Assembly: GCF_002954685.1 (NCBI RefSeq)
Contig: NZ_MSCN01000001.1
Location: forward strand, 2,188,429 to 2,252,428
DNA from: Polaribacter porphyrae
GTDB lineage: Bacteria > Bacteroidota > Bacteroidia > Flavobacteriales > Flavobacteriaceae
Length of the DNA: 64,000 nucleotides
Direction: 5' to 3'
The notes beneath the pieces are model-generated. The model ran no database searches. It was not told where the DNA came from and saw nothing but the letters and a program-made list of their open reading frames with translations. This document shows, in pieces, positions 7,825-17,155 of the stretch. Within the stretch, counting starts at the first letter, position 1, and each line of letters opens with the position of its first letter. The position numbers and the translations under genes were made by a program.

Positions 7825-7861
7825 AAAAAAGAGCTTTCTAAATTATAGAAAGCTCTTTTTT
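7825..7861. terminator. Bidirectional intrinsic terminator between CBM48 gene and thyA
   Basis: GAGCTTTCTA (7831-7840) pairs perfectly with TAGAAAGCTC (7846-7855) around a 5-base loop. An A6 tract precedes it and a T6 tract follows, so it works on both strands. It overlaps the thyA stop codon by one base. Confidence 0.92.
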
Positions 7862-8685
7862 TATACAGCAACCACTCCTTTTATATGAGGATGTGGATTG
7901 TAATCTATCAACTCAAAATCATCAAAAGTGAAATCTTCTATATTTTTAATATCAGGATTCAATTTCATCTTTGGTAATGGTCTAATATCTCTAGACAACT
8001 GTAACTCTAACTGTTCTTTATGGTTGTTATAAATATGAGCATCTCCAAAAGTATGGATAAACTCACCAGCTTTATAACCACAAACTTGTGCAATCATCAT
8101 TGTAAACAAGGCATATGATGCAATATTAAAAGGTACTCCTAAAAAAATATCTGCACTTCTTTGATACAATTGACAAGATAATTTTCCATCTGAAACATAA
8201 AACTGAAAAAAGGCATGGCAAGGAGGTAATGCTGCTTTTCCATTGGCTACATTTTCTGAAAAAGAAATACTTGTATCTGGTAAAACAGAAGGATTCCATG
8301 CAGAAACCAACATTCTTCTAGAGTTAGGGTTTTGCTTTAGTGTCTCAATTACTTCTTTTAATTGATCTACTTCATCACTGTTCCAATTACGCCATTGATG
8401 CCCGTAAACAGGCCCTAAATCTCCATTTTCATCTGCCCATTCATTCCAAATACGCACACCATTTTCCTGTAAATATTTAATGTTTGTATCTCCTTTTATA
8501 AACCAAAGTAGCTCATAAACTATCGATTTTAAATGTAACTTTTTTGTAGTTACCATTGGAAAACCTTCACTCAAATCAAACCGCATTTGATAACCAAAAA
8601 CACTTTTAGTTCCTGTTCCTGTTCTATCTCCCTTCTCATTTCCGTTTTCTAAAACGTGTTTTACTAAATCGTGATATTGCTTCAT
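7861..8685 (-). CDS. thyA: Thymidylate synthase
   Basis: The 274-residue protein converts dUMP to dTMP using methylenetetrahydrofolate, yielding dihydrofolate for FolA. It is a classical ThyA: the N-terminal [12 protein letters not shown] loop, the catalytic Cys in [30 protein letters not shown] for dUMP binding, and the C-terminal closing residues [10 protein letters not shown]. Length is standard. The gene is probably monocistronic, sharing its terminator with the convergent CBM48 gene. The presence of both folA and classical thyA shows the usual DHFR-coupled thymidylate cycle. Confidence 0.96.
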   Translation of the reverse strand: MKQYHDLVKHVLENGNEKGDRTGTGTKSVFGYQMRFDLSEGFPMVTTKKLHLKSIVYELLWFIKGDTNIKYLQENGVRIWNEWADENGDLGPVYGHQWRNWNSDEVDQLKEVIETLKQNPNSRRMLVSAWNPSVLPDTSISFSENVANGKAALPPCHAFFQFYVSDGKLSCQLYQRSADIFLGVPFNIASYALFTMMIAQVCGYKAGEFIHTFGDAHIYNNHKEQLELQLSRDIRPLPKMKLNPDIKNIEDFTFDDFELIDYNPHPHIKGVVAV

Positions 8686-8784
8686 AATCTTTTCTAATTT
8701 CTAGTTTTTAAAAATAGAAAAAAGGTTAGTTTAATTATGCGAGTAGTTTTAAATAATAATGAAAAGTTATTAACTAATTTTTCA

Positions 8785-8812
8785 TAAAAAAACCGAGCTA
8801 TTTAAACTCGAT
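8785..8812 (-). terminator. Possible weak terminator downstream of the S9 peptidase gene
   Basis: On the minus strand a short CGAG/CTCG stem around a 9-base AT loop is followed by a T7 run. It lies about 40 bases after the stop of the S9 peptidase. The stem is short, so the call is tentative. Confidence 0.45.
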
Positions 8813-8849
8813 TCTTACAATTAATTTCTTTTAAATTGATAATTTATTA

Positions 8850-11357
8850 TTATCTTTTTAAAGCCTTATCTCTATTCATTTCAACAATATCCACAAAATT
8901 AGTTTCTTTACCTAATAAGTGTTTGCTAAAATAATCTGCTTTTCTCCAAAACCAATATTCACGATTTTTAAAACCATGTCTACTTCCCGGAAACAACATA
9001 AAATCAAAACGTTTATTAGCGTTCATAAATGCATTTACCATTCTTATAGTTCCTGATGGGTGTACATTGTTATCTACATCACCAGTAGCTAATAATAAAT
9101 TACCTTTTAGGTTTTTTGCTAAAGATTGATTTTTATCAATCATATATTTGTATTTGATTTTTCCTTTAGCATCTTTTTCTTCCTTAATTCCATGATGCGT
9201 TTCACTCCACCAAGAATTGTAAACAGTATTATCATGGTTTCCAGCAGAAGAAACAGCAACTTTAAAGAAGTCTGGATAGACTAACATTGCAGCTGTAGAC
9301 ATAAACCCTCCACCTGAATGACCGAAAATTCCAACTTTGCTTATATCGATAAAATCATATCTGTCTGCCAATTGTTCTGCAACATATTTTTTATCAGCCA
9401 AACCATAATCTCGTAAATTTCCATAACCATAGGTATGATACCATTTAGAACGTGCAGGATGCCCTCCTCTATTTCCTAGGGTAATCACAATAAAACCAAC
9501 TTGAGCTAGTCTATCAGTTCTATCCATTCTTTGGGAGAACGATTTATTTACAGCTTCAGTTTGTGGGCCTGGATATACATACTCAATTAACGGATATTTT
9601 TTAATAGAATCAAAATCGTAAGGCTTGTAAATTACTCCATAAATATCTGTAATACCATCAGCTGCTTTTGCTTTAAAAGGTTCTGGAAATTTGTATCCAG
9701 CAGCAAAAAGTTGTGATAAATCTGCTTCTTCCAATTTCATCACTAATTTTCCATTGCTATCTCTTAATTCTGATTTTGGAATGGTATTAACTCTTGAGTA
9801 GTTGCTTACAAAATATTGATTAGAGTCTGATAAACTGATACCTGTATTATAATCTCCAGGATTTAACGATTTTAAACCTGTTCCATTTAAATTAATTTTA
9901 TACAAATGAGCATAGTAAGGGTCTTGATTTTTTGCAATTCCGTTTGCAGTAAAGAATACTTCACGAGTTTTTTCATTAATTCCTTCAAAACGATCTATAT
10001 GAAAAGGCCCATTAGTAACTTGCTTTTTTAAGTTACCATTTGTATCATATAAATAGTAATGTCCCCAACCATCTCTTTCTGACCAAAATAGAATTTCTTG
10101 TTCGTTATTAAACAATCTAATTGATTTTCCTCTTTGTTCAATATATGTATTAGAATGCTCTTTTATGATTGTTTTTACTTCTCCTGAAGAAATATCAGCA
10201 ACATGAATATCTAAATGTTTACGATCTCTACTTGTAGTGCTAAAGTAAATTTTTCCTTTTTTAGATAATAATTTTGTAGGATTATGCTCATCTCTTCTAT
10301 AAGATTTTTTCCAAGGATGACTATAAATATTAATTGATTGTTGAACTGTAGAATCTAAAACAATTTCTTTTTTAGATTTTGATGGAATATCGAAAACTAA
10401 CATTTCTGATTTATAAAAATCTTGTTCCCCAGCCATATGGTACTTATAGGTTTCCAATTGAGGTCTTCCTTTTTTAGTAGCATGTATTACCCATAAATCT
10501 TCAATATGTCTTGCATCTGACCTTGTATAAATAAACTTTTTAGAATCATGAGACCAGTAACCGTAAATGCCTTGTTTATCTTTTTCTTGTTTCTTTTTTT
10601 CCTTGTCCGTTTTTCCATAAGTTCTTCCTCCGTAACTATAATTAAGCTCACCATCTTTTGTCCATTGATTTTCAACTATAGTTGTATCTTTTTCATCTTT
10701 TACAGCTTTTAAAAAATTTTCTTTGTTCATCCAATAGAGATTGTAATTCTTTGAATACAAGACAATTGAACTATCAGGGGCAATATTAGCCCACTTTTTC
10801 CAAGGCTCTTTTTTCTTCTTTTTTGTTCCTAAAATGGTTAATCTATTTCCTCCAAGTCTATATTCTAAATGATAGACTTTTTTCTCCATTTTTTGTTTTC
10901 CCTTTTTCTTCTTTTTTGCTTTTATAGAGTCCTTTTTTGCATCCTCTTTATCTTCTTTAACTTCTACTTCTTCTTTTGAAGTTACATAAAAACGAATCGC
11001 TTTTTCATCTTTAGTAAACGTAAAATTAAAACGAGGTAGATGTTTTGCTTCATAAGGATCTTTAGTTATTTCTGATAACCATTTTGCCATTTTTACATTA
11101 TCAAATAATGGTTTTTTAGTTTTTTTGTAAGCATCTACAATATAGTATTTAGAACCTTCTGTTGATGTTTTGTATTGATACCAAAAACGATTTCCTTTTT
11201 GTAACCAATTTGGTCTTACAGAAGTAGAATGCACCATTTTTGCCATTTTTGTAGGTGAAAATCGTGCTGCTTGTCTATAATTAGGTTCAGGTGTTTCTTG
11301 AGCTTTTATTGAAAGAAATGACAATAAAAACAAAAGTGTAGGTAGTATGTTTTTCAT
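8850..11357 (-). CDS. S9 family serine peptidase (dipeptidyl peptidase IV-like), secreted
   Basis: The 835-residue protein starts with a Sec signal peptide (MKNILPTLLFLLSFLSIKAQ) and is likely periplasmic. The middle is a beta-propeller with a highly charged insert (many KKKK/KDEK stretches, residues about 125-185). The C-terminal alpha/beta hydrolase domain has the triad Ser in GIFGHSGGGF, Asp in ATGDVDNNVHP and His in GSRHGF. Family members release dipeptides from peptides with a penultimate Pro or Ala. The Lys-rich insert is unusual in amount, while the catalytic core is intact. It is followed by a weak terminator and appears monocistronic. Confidence 0.9.
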   Translation of the reverse strand: MKNILPTLLFLLSFLSIKAQETPEPNYRQAARFSPTKMAKMVHSTSVRPNWLQKGNRFWYQYKTSTEGSKYYIVDAYKKTKKPLFDNVKMAKWLSEITKDPYEAKHLPRFNFTFTKDEKAIRFYVTSKEEVEVKEDKEDAKKDSIKAKKKKKGKQKMEKKVYHLEYRLGGNRLTILGTKKKKKEPWKKWANIAPDSSIVLYSKNYNLYWMNKENFLKAVKDEKDTTIVENQWTKDGELNYSYGGRTYGKTDKEKKKQEKDKQGIYGYWSHDSKKFIYTRSDARHIEDLWVIHATKKGRPQLETYKYHMAGEQDFYKSEMLVFDIPSKSKKEIVLDSTVQQSINIYSHPWKKSYRRDEHNPTKLLSKKGKIYFSTTSRDRKHLDIHVADISSGEVKTIIKEHSNTYIEQRGKSIRLFNNEQEILFWSERDGWGHYYLYDTNGNLKKQVTNGPFHIDRFEGINEKTREVFFTANGIAKNQDPYYAHLYKINLNGTGLKSLNPGDYNTGISLSDSNQYFVSNYSRVNTIPKSELRDSNGKLVMKLEEADLSQLFAAGYKFPEPFKAKAADGITDIYGVIYKPYDFDSIKKYPLIEYVYPGPQTEAVNKSFSQRMDRTDRLAQVGFIVITLGNRGGHPARSKWYHTYGYGNLRDYGLADKKYVAEQLADRYDFIDISKVGIFGHSGGGFMSTAAMLVYPDFFKVAVSSAGNHDNTVYNSWWSETHHGIKEEKDAKGKIKYKYMIDKNQSLAKNLKGNLLLATGDVDNNVHPSGTIRMVNAFMNANKRFDFMLFPGSRHGFKNREYWFWRKADYFSKHLLGKETNFVDIVEMNRDKALKR

Positions 11358-11435
11358 TGTAAAAGTTTGAATTAGTGTTTAAAGTTCTTTAAAAGGATTG
11401 ACATATCAAACTTTTAAACAAACTTTAACAAATCC

Positions 11436-11885
11436 TTAATTCAAATTACGTTTTTGAATAAAAAATCGTTTTAAGATTTGAGAACATTTATTTTCCAAAA
11501 CACCTGAAATTACTTTAGTTTTGGGGTGTAATGTTATTTTTAAATTTACAAAACCTCTTTCTGGCTCTGAAGCTCCATATACAATTCTACCTATTTGTGT
11601 CCAATAACTTGCTCCTGCACACATTTGGCAAGGTTCTAGAGTTACATAAAGTGTGCAGTTTTTTAAATATTTACCTCCTAAAAAATCAGCAGCTGCAGTA
11701 AAAGCTTGCATTTCTGCATGTGCAGTTACATCATTTAAGGTTTCAGTTAAATTATGAGCTCTGGCAATAATTTTATCATTTAAAACAATAACAGCTCCAA
11801 CAGGAATTTCGCCTTTATCAAAAGCAAATTCGGCTTCTTGTAAGGCTTTTTTCATAAAATAGAAATCGTCAAAAGGTTGTATCAT
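11436..11885 (-). CDS. tadA: tRNA-specific adenosine deaminase-like CMP/dCMP deaminase family protein
   Basis: The start at 11885 (MIQPFDDFYFMKKALQEAE) is preferred over an upstream ATG because homology begins there; the result is 149 residues, a normal TadA length. The zinc site is complete: HAEMQ (His and catalytic Glu) and EPCQMCAGA (two Cys). TadA converts adenosine 34 to inosine in tRNA-Arg(ACG), widening codon reading, and KGEIPVGAVIV and the FF near the C-terminus fit TadA better than cytosine or guanine deaminases. It is divergent from dxs with a 56-base gap. Confidence 0.88.
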   Translation of the reverse strand: MIQPFDDFYFMKKALQEAEFAFDKGEIPVGAVIVLNDKIIARAHNLTETLNDVTAHAEMQAFTAAADFLGGKYLKNCTLYVTLEPCQMCAGASYWTQIGRIVYGASEPERGFVNLKITLHPKTKVISGVLENKCSQILKRFFIQKRNLN

Positions 11886-11926
11886 TTTTAAGAATATAAA
11901 AATCAATATTACAAAAAGTTAAATTG

Positions 11927-11934
11927 TATTTTTG
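11927..11934 (+). promoter_or_regulatory. -7 element (TATTTTTG) for dxs
   Basis: TATTTTTGC ends 7 bases before the dxs ATG at 11942, so the transcript would have an extremely short leader. No TTTG -33 box is present at standard spacing. The same TAnnTTTGC 9-mer precedes at least seven other genes here. Confidence 0.5.
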
Positions 11935-11941
11935 CAAGTGA

Positions 11942-13711
11942 ATGAAAAATTTGTTGAATCACATATCATACCCAGAAGATTTACGAAAATTAAATCCAGA
12001 ACAATTACCACAATTAGCTAAAGAATTAAGAGAATTTATCATTGATATCGTATCTACAAAAGAAGGTCATTTAGGTGCTAGCTTGGGTGTTGTAGAATTA
12101 ACAATTGCCTTGCACTATTTATTTGATACTCCTAATGATTTATTGGTTTGGGATGTGGGACATCAAGCTTATGGACATAAAATTTTAACAGGAAGAAAAG
12201 ATGTTTTTCATACCAATAGGCAATTTGGAGGAATTGCTGGTTTTCCATCAAGAAAAGAAAGTATTTATGATGCTTTTGGAGTTGGGCATTCATCAACATC
12301 AATTTCAGCTACTTTAGGTATGGCAATTGCATCTAACCTAAAAAGAGATACCAAAAAACATCATATTGCTGTAATTGGAGATGCATCAATTGCTAGTGGA
12401 ATGGCTTTTGAAGCCTTAAATCACTCAGGAGTTTCTAAAGCAAATTTGTTGATTATTTTAAATGATAATGCTATTGGAATTGATCCAGCTGTTGGTGCTT
12501 TAAAGGAATATTTAACAAAAGTTAAAACTGATAAAAAATTAGCGGCTCAAAATAATATCATCAAAGCTTTGAATTTTAAATATTCAGGTCCAATTGATGG
12601 TCATGATTTACCAAGAATTTTATCAGAATTAGAACGATTAAAGTCTGTAGAAGGCCCAAAATTCTTGCATGTTATTACTACAAAAGGTAAAGGGTTACAA
12701 AAAGCAGAAGAAGATCAAGTTACTTATCATGCTCCAGGAAAATTTGATAAAATTTCAGGTGAAAGAACTAAAAATAAAGAAACCCTTTACACTAAATATC
12801 AAGATGTTTTTGGAAAAACTATTCTTGAACTAGCAAAAGAGAATGATAAAATTGTGGCCATAACACCAGCTATGTTAACTGGAAGCTCTTTGAAATTAAT
12901 GTTAGAGAAATTTCCAAAAAGAACTTTTGATGTTGGTATTGCAGAACAACATGCAGTAACTTTGGCAGCTGGAATAGCTACTCAAGGTTTGATCCCTTTT
13001 TGCAATATTTACTCTACTTTTTTACAACGTGCTTATGATCAAGTAATTCACGATGTTGCTTTACAAAATTTACCTGTTATTTTTTGTTTGGACAGAGCTG
13101 GTTTGGTTGGTGAAGATGGTGCCACACATCATGGAGTTTTTGATATTGCTTATTTAAGATGTATTCCTAGTCTCATAATTTTTGCTCCAAGAAACGAAAT
13201 TGAATTACGTAATATTTTATATACAGCTCAATTAGGATTAAAAAATCCGATAGCAATTCGATACCCAAGAAGTTATGGAAATAATCTTGATTGGCAAAAA
13301 CCTTTCCAAAGAATAGAGATTGGCACTGGAGTTTGTTTAAAAGAAGGTAATAAAATTGCTGTTTTATCTTTAGGCACAATTTCAAAAAATGTTAAAGAAG
13401 CAATTAAATTATCTAAAAATAGTAGCGAAATAGCTCATTATGACTTACGTTTTGTTAAACCTTTAGATGAAAAATTATTACATAAAATATTCAAAAAACA
13501 CAAAATTATTATTACTCTTGAAGAGGGTGTTATAACTGGTGGGTTTGGGTCTGCAGTTTTAGAATTCGCTGCAAAACACCATTATCAAAATAGAATAAAA
13601 ATTTTAGGGGTTCCTGATGAATTTATTGAGCATGGTAACATTCAACAACTTAAACAAAAGTCAGGGCTGAATGCAATAAAACTAAAAAAGGTGTTTAACT
13701 CATATATTTAA
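11942..13711 (+). CDS. dxs: 1-deoxy-D-xylulose-5-phosphate synthase
   Basis: The 589-residue enzyme condenses pyruvate and glyceraldehyde 3-phosphate with thiamine diphosphate, the first step of the MEP isoprenoid pathway. It shows HLGASLGVVELTIALHY, the GHQAYGHKILTGR segment, the ThDP motif GDASIASGMAFEALNHSG, the transketolase-type DVGIAEQHAVTLAAG with catalytic Glu, and the C-terminal domain with LEEGVITGGFGS. It is somewhat shorter than proteobacterial Dxs (about 620) because the N-terminal extension and one loop are short, as is usual in Flavobacteriia. It is convergent with dgt. Confidence 0.95.
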   Translation: MKNLLNHISYPEDLRKLNPEQLPQLAKELREFIIDIVSTKEGHLGASLGVVELTIALHYLFDTPNDLLVWDVGHQAYGHKILTGRKDVFHTNRQFGGIAGFPSRKESIYDAFGVGHSSTSISATLGMAIASNLKRDTKKHHIAVIGDASIASGMAFEALNHSGVSKANLLIILNDNAIGIDPAVGALKEYLTKVKTDKKLAAQNNIIKALNFKYSGPIDGHDLPRILSELERLKSVEGPKFLHVITTKGKGLQKAEEDQVTYHAPGKFDKISGERTKNKETLYTKYQDVFGKTILELAKENDKIVAITPAMLTGSSLKLMLEKFPKRTFDVGIAEQHAVTLAAGIATQGLIPFCNIYSTFLQRAYDQVIHDVALQNLPVIFCLDRAGLVGEDGATHHGVFDIAYLRCIPSLIIFAPRNEIELRNILYTAQLGLKNPIAIRYPRSYGNNLDWQKPFQRIEIGTGVCLKEGNKIAVLSLGTISKNVKEAIKLSKNSSEIAHYDLRFVKPLDEKLLHKIFKKHKIIITLEEGVITGGFGSAVLEFAAKHHYQNRIKILGVPDEFIEHGNIQQLKQKSGLNAIKLKKVFNSYI

Positions 13712-13772
13712 ATAAGTTTAAATTTCAGATGTATCATTTTGATTGTTTTAAATTAAATGATTATATTTACTA

Positions 13773-15110
13773 TTAAATAATATTTCCTGTTAATTTTTTA
13801 TGCATTCTTATAGCATAACTATCTGACATACCTGCAATAAAACTAGAAACATTTAATAATCTGCTATACAGTTTATCGTTATTAGTTTGAAATTCTTTAG
13901 GTAAAGTGTGTAACACTAGTTTGTCTAAATTTGATTCATTGTCTATATTTTTATTGTTTAAAGCAGTTATAAAAACGTCAAGTAAGTCAGCTATTATTCG
14001 ATAACCCGCTATTTCTTTTTCTATAACTTCTTTACTCATGTATATTTTATCAATACTTATCTTGATAATGTCGTTTATTTGTGCTTCAAACTTACATTTG
14101 TCTAATAAAGATTTGTTAAAAGTTCCAGTAAGGATAGCTTCTTCATTATCTAAAAATATAGCCACAGATTCATTTATTAAGGTACTTATCGCTAATGCTC
14201 TCAAATAACTTACTCTATCTTTTGTATGTTTTAAAGAGTTATATTTTTTAGTATTGATATTATCTCTAACTAAATTTATTAAAAATTCTAGTGAATAATC
14301 TTCATCAATTAAACCTAAATTAATACCATCTTCAAAATCGATAATGGTATAACAAATATCATCTGCTGCTTCTACTAAATAAGCTAGTGGATGCCTGTAA
14401 TAAGAAATTGCTGATGTAGATTTTTCTTGCATCCCTAATTCGTTTACTACATCTAAAAAAGCTTCTTTTTCTGATTGAAAAAAACCATACTTTTTATCTG
14501 CAATATGACGCGTTGGTTTTTTAGGCAAGCTCTCTTTTGGATATTTTAAAAAAGCACCTAAAGTTGCATAACTTAACCGTAAACCCCCAGAAATACCTTC
14601 TCTAGATTCCGTTAAAATTTTGAATCCGTTTGCATTGCCTTCAAAATCTATTAAGTCTTGGTATTCTTTTTCTGATAAATGGTCTTTGTATTTTACTCCT
14701 TTTCCTGTTTTAAAATACTCGCCAATTGCTTTTTCTCCTGAATGTCCAAAAGGCGGATTCCCAATATCATGCATTACAGCTGCTGCAGCTACAATAGCTC
14801 CAAAATCGTTGAATGTATATCCTAATTCTGCTAAATTTGGGTGACGCTCTAACAACACCTTACCTACTCTTCTACCTAAAGTTCTACCTACCACAGAGAC
14901 CTCTAAACTATGCGTTAAACGAGTATGTACAAAATCTGTTTCAGATAATGGAATTACCTGTGTTTTATCTTGTAAACTTCTAAATGCTGATGAGAAGATG
15001 ATTCTATCAAAATCTACTTCGAAACCCAAACGTGTTTCATCTTGTGCTATTCTTGTTCGTTTTTCTGTATCACCAAAACGTTTTAAAGAAAGGAGTTGTT
15101 GCCAGTTCAT
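13773..15110 (-). CDS. dgt: Deoxyguanosinetriphosphate triphosphohydrolase
   Basis: The 445-residue protein is an HD-domain dNTP triphosphohydrolase that cleaves dGTP to deoxyguanosine and triphosphate. Metal ligands are visible in RLTHSLEVSVVGR (His), MHDIGNPPFGHSGE (HD pair) and EAADDICYTIIDFEDG (Asp). I set the start at 15110 (MNWQQLLSLKRFGDTEKRT), because the 15 residues upstream in the open frame (SFLRMQESLF) are the translation of a dispersed palindromic repeat at 15131-15150. Its role in nucleotide-pool control fits the neighbouring nrdBA operon upstream. Confidence 0.9.
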   Translation of the reverse strand: MNWQQLLSLKRFGDTEKRTRIAQDETRLGFEVDFDRIIFSSAFRSLQDKTQVIPLSETDFVHTRLTHSLEVSVVGRTLGRRVGKVLLERHPNLAELGYTFNDFGAIVAAAAVMHDIGNPPFGHSGEKAIGEYFKTGKGVKYKDHLSEKEYQDLIDFEGNANGFKILTESREGISGGLRLSYATLGAFLKYPKESLPKKPTRHIADKKYGFFQSEKEAFLDVVNELGMQEKSTSAISYYRHPLAYLVEAADDICYTIIDFEDGINLGLIDEDYSLEFLINLVRDNINTKKYNSLKHTKDRVSYLRALAISTLINESVAIFLDNEEAILTGTFNKSLLDKCKFEAQINDIIKISIDKIYMSKEVIEKEIAGYRIIADLLDVFITALNNKNIDNESNLDKLVLHTLPKEFQTNNDKLYSRLLNVSSFIAGMSDSYAIRMHKKLTGNII

Positions 15111-15130
15111 TATTTTATTTTTAAAAAGAG

Positions 15131-15150
15131 ATTCCTGCATACGCAGGAAT
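15131..15150. repeat. Dispersed palindromic repeat ATTCCTGC-atac-GCAGGAAT
   Basis: The 20-base unit ATTCCTGCATACGCAGGAAT forms an 8-bp hairpin. Its translation SFLRMQES is a well-known signature of intergenic palindromes found in many bacteria. It lies 20 bases before the dgt start and explains a spurious N-terminal extension of the dgt frame. Confidence 0.75.
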
Positions 15151-15314
15151 GACAAGTTGCACGAAAATACGAAAAAGATGTTGAATTAAAATTCTAATAA
15201 TTTTACGAATTGCAAAAAATTATTAAACAAGTTTAGCCCAGATTGAACGACATGTTTGAGCTCTTTTGAGGTACGAAAAAAGCGAGTAGAGAAAGCTGGA
15301 AATAGCTTCGAATA

Positions 15315-15345
15315 AAAAAAGAGAAATCTTTCGACTTCTCTTTTC
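15315..15345 (-). terminator. Intrinsic terminator of the nrdBA operon
   Basis: AAAAGAGAA (15317-15325) and TTCTCTTTT (15336-15344) form a 9-bp stem with a 10-base loop. Read on the minus strand the stem is followed by a T-run. It lies 23 bases beyond the nrdA stop codon. Confidence 0.8.
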
Positions 15346-15367
15346 TAAACTTTAATTTACTTACTGT

Positions 15368-17152
15368 TTACCCTTCGCAACTAGCACATTCTTTCTTTTG
15401 TTTAAATTTCTGTGCTGCATTCATACTATGTTGATAATACATCGATTTTACACCTAATTTCCAAGCGTTTACATATACTTTGTTTACGTCTTTAATTGGC
15501 ATATCTGGATGCACCATAATATTAATAGACTGCCCTTGATCGATATGATTTTGACGATTAGCTGCTTGATATACAATTACATTCTGATCAATCTCTGAAT
15601 ATGTCTTAAAAACATCTTTTTCATTTTCTGATAAGAAATCTAAATGCTGTACAGAACCATCATTATCACGAATACTTCTCCAAACATCTGGTGTACTTCT
15701 TCCTTTTTCTTCTAAAACACTTTCTAAAATTGGATTTTTAATAGTAGTCTTAATTTTTGCAATATCTTTTACATAAACGTTAGACCAAATTGGCTCAATT
15801 CCTTGAGAAACTTGTCCTAAAATAAATGCTGATGACGTAGTTGGTGCAATTGCATTTAAAGTTGTATTGCGTCTTCCATACCCTTTTAAAATAGCTGGCT
15901 CTCCATATTCTTTAGCCATTTCTTCTGATGCTTTGTATGATTTCTCTTTAATCAGCTTAAAGATTTCACTGTTTAAAGAATATGCTTCAGCACTATCAAA
16001 AGGCAACATTTTAGATTGTAATAAAGAATGCCATCCTAAAGCACCTAAACCTAAAGCTCTGTTGTCTTTTGCAAACTTATAAGCTTTCTCCATAAAACGG
16101 AACGTAAACTGGTCATCTCTGTTTTCTGAATCTTTATATATTTCTAACTTTGTGATAAACTCTTCCATTACAGCATCCAAGAAATACGTTAGTGTTTCGA
16201 CTGCATCTGTATCTTTCCATTTATCATAATGCAATAAGTTTATGGAAGATAAACAACAAACAAAAGACCACTCATCATTAGAAGGTAACATGATTTCTGT
16301 ACATAAATTACTTGCATAGATTTCAAGATTTTTATCTTTATAAACATCTACTGTTGCATTATTTGCATTATCTCTAAACAATATATAAGGATAACCAATC
16401 TCACCTCTACACTGTAATACTTTTGCCCAAACACTTCTCTTATCTACATCACCGTCAATCATTTCTTGCATCCATTGGCTACCAACAGTAACACCATGTG
16501 TCAACTCTTGTATTGGGTTACCTTCTGTACCAATCTCTAAAAACTCCATAATATCTGGATGATCGATTGGTAAATATGGAGAAAACCGACCTCTTCTTAC
16601 AGAACCTTGACTCACTACATCTACCATTTTTTCAAACAATTGCATAATATGTACAGAACCAGAAGAAGAACCATTATTTTTTACTTCAGCACCTCTTGGA
16701 CGCAATTTACCAAAATAACCAGATGTACCACCACCTAATTTAGACATCATCCCTACTTCTGATTGAGAGAATAAAATATCGCCCATATCATCTGCTACAT
16801 GAGAACCAAAACAACTAATTGGTAAGCCTCTTCTTTTACCAAAATTAGACCAAACAGGTGACGCTAATGAATAAAAACCTTCTGCCATATAGTTTTCAAA
16901 CTTATTAGCAAAACCAGGTTTCTTTAGAATTTTTTCTGCATTTTCAGCGATTTCTCGAATTCTACTTTCTGGTGTTGCACCTTCTGTTAAATATCCAGAT
17001 TCTAAAAATTTACGACTATTTTCTGTTAACCAATTGTATTCTGGTGTTTTCATTTTATCAAGAATCTCTTTTCGAGAAGAGTTTCTTGCTTCAATTAATT
17101 TTTCGTGGTCTGTTTTGGGTTGAGATGTGGTTTTTGTGGTATTTAGGTTCAT
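15368..17152 (-). CDS. nrdA: Ribonucleoside-diphosphate reductase alpha subunit, lacking N-terminal ATP-cone
   Basis: The 594-residue catalytic subunit of class I ribonucleotide reductase makes deoxyribonucleotides. Conserved parts are visible: PISCFGSHVADD with the active-site Cys, the effector-site region GGGTSGYFGKLRPRG, NLCTEIMLPS with the Asn-Cys-Glu active-site triad, the paired tyrosines in VKSMYYQHS for radical transfer, and the C-terminal redox pair CASC. It is much shorter than E. coli NrdA because the N-terminal ATP-cone is absent; here the cone is on NrdB. It lies 3 bases after nrdB, in one operon closed by a terminator. Confidence 0.95.
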   Translation of the reverse strand: MNLNTTKTTSQPKTDHEKLIEARNSSRKEILDKMKTPEYNWLTENSRKFLESGYLTEGATPESRIREIAENAEKILKKPGFANKFENYMAEGFYSLASPVWSNFGKRRGLPISCFGSHVADDMGDILFSQSEVGMMSKLGGGTSGYFGKLRPRGAEVKNNGSSSGSVHIMQLFEKMVDVVSQGSVRRGRFSPYLPIDHPDIMEFLEIGTEGNPIQELTHGVTVGSQWMQEMIDGDVDKRSVWAKVLQCRGEIGYPYILFRDNANNATVDVYKDKNLEIYASNLCTEIMLPSNDEWSFVCCLSSINLLHYDKWKDTDAVETLTYFLDAVMEEFITKLEIYKDSENRDDQFTFRFMEKAYKFAKDNRALGLGALGWHSLLQSKMLPFDSAEAYSLNSEIFKLIKEKSYKASEEMAKEYGEPAILKGYGRRNTTLNAIAPTTSSAFILGQVSQGIEPIWSNVYVKDIAKIKTTIKNPILESVLEEKGRSTPDVWRSIRDNDGSVQHLDFLSENEKDVFKTYSEIDQNVIVYQAANRQNHIDQGQSINIMVHPDMPIKDVNKVYVNAWKLGVKSMYYQHSMNAAQKFKQKKECASCEG

Positions 17153-17155
17153 AGT

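Noticed and set aside
10487..10675. 62-codon minus-strand frame rich in Lys within the S9 peptidase region
   Set aside because: It is an out-of-frame reading of the Lys-rich insert of the peptidase.
15111..15155. N-terminal extension of dgt (SFLRMQESLF)
   Set aside because: The residues come from the ATTCCTGC/GCAGGAAT repeat; the conserved start is at 15110.
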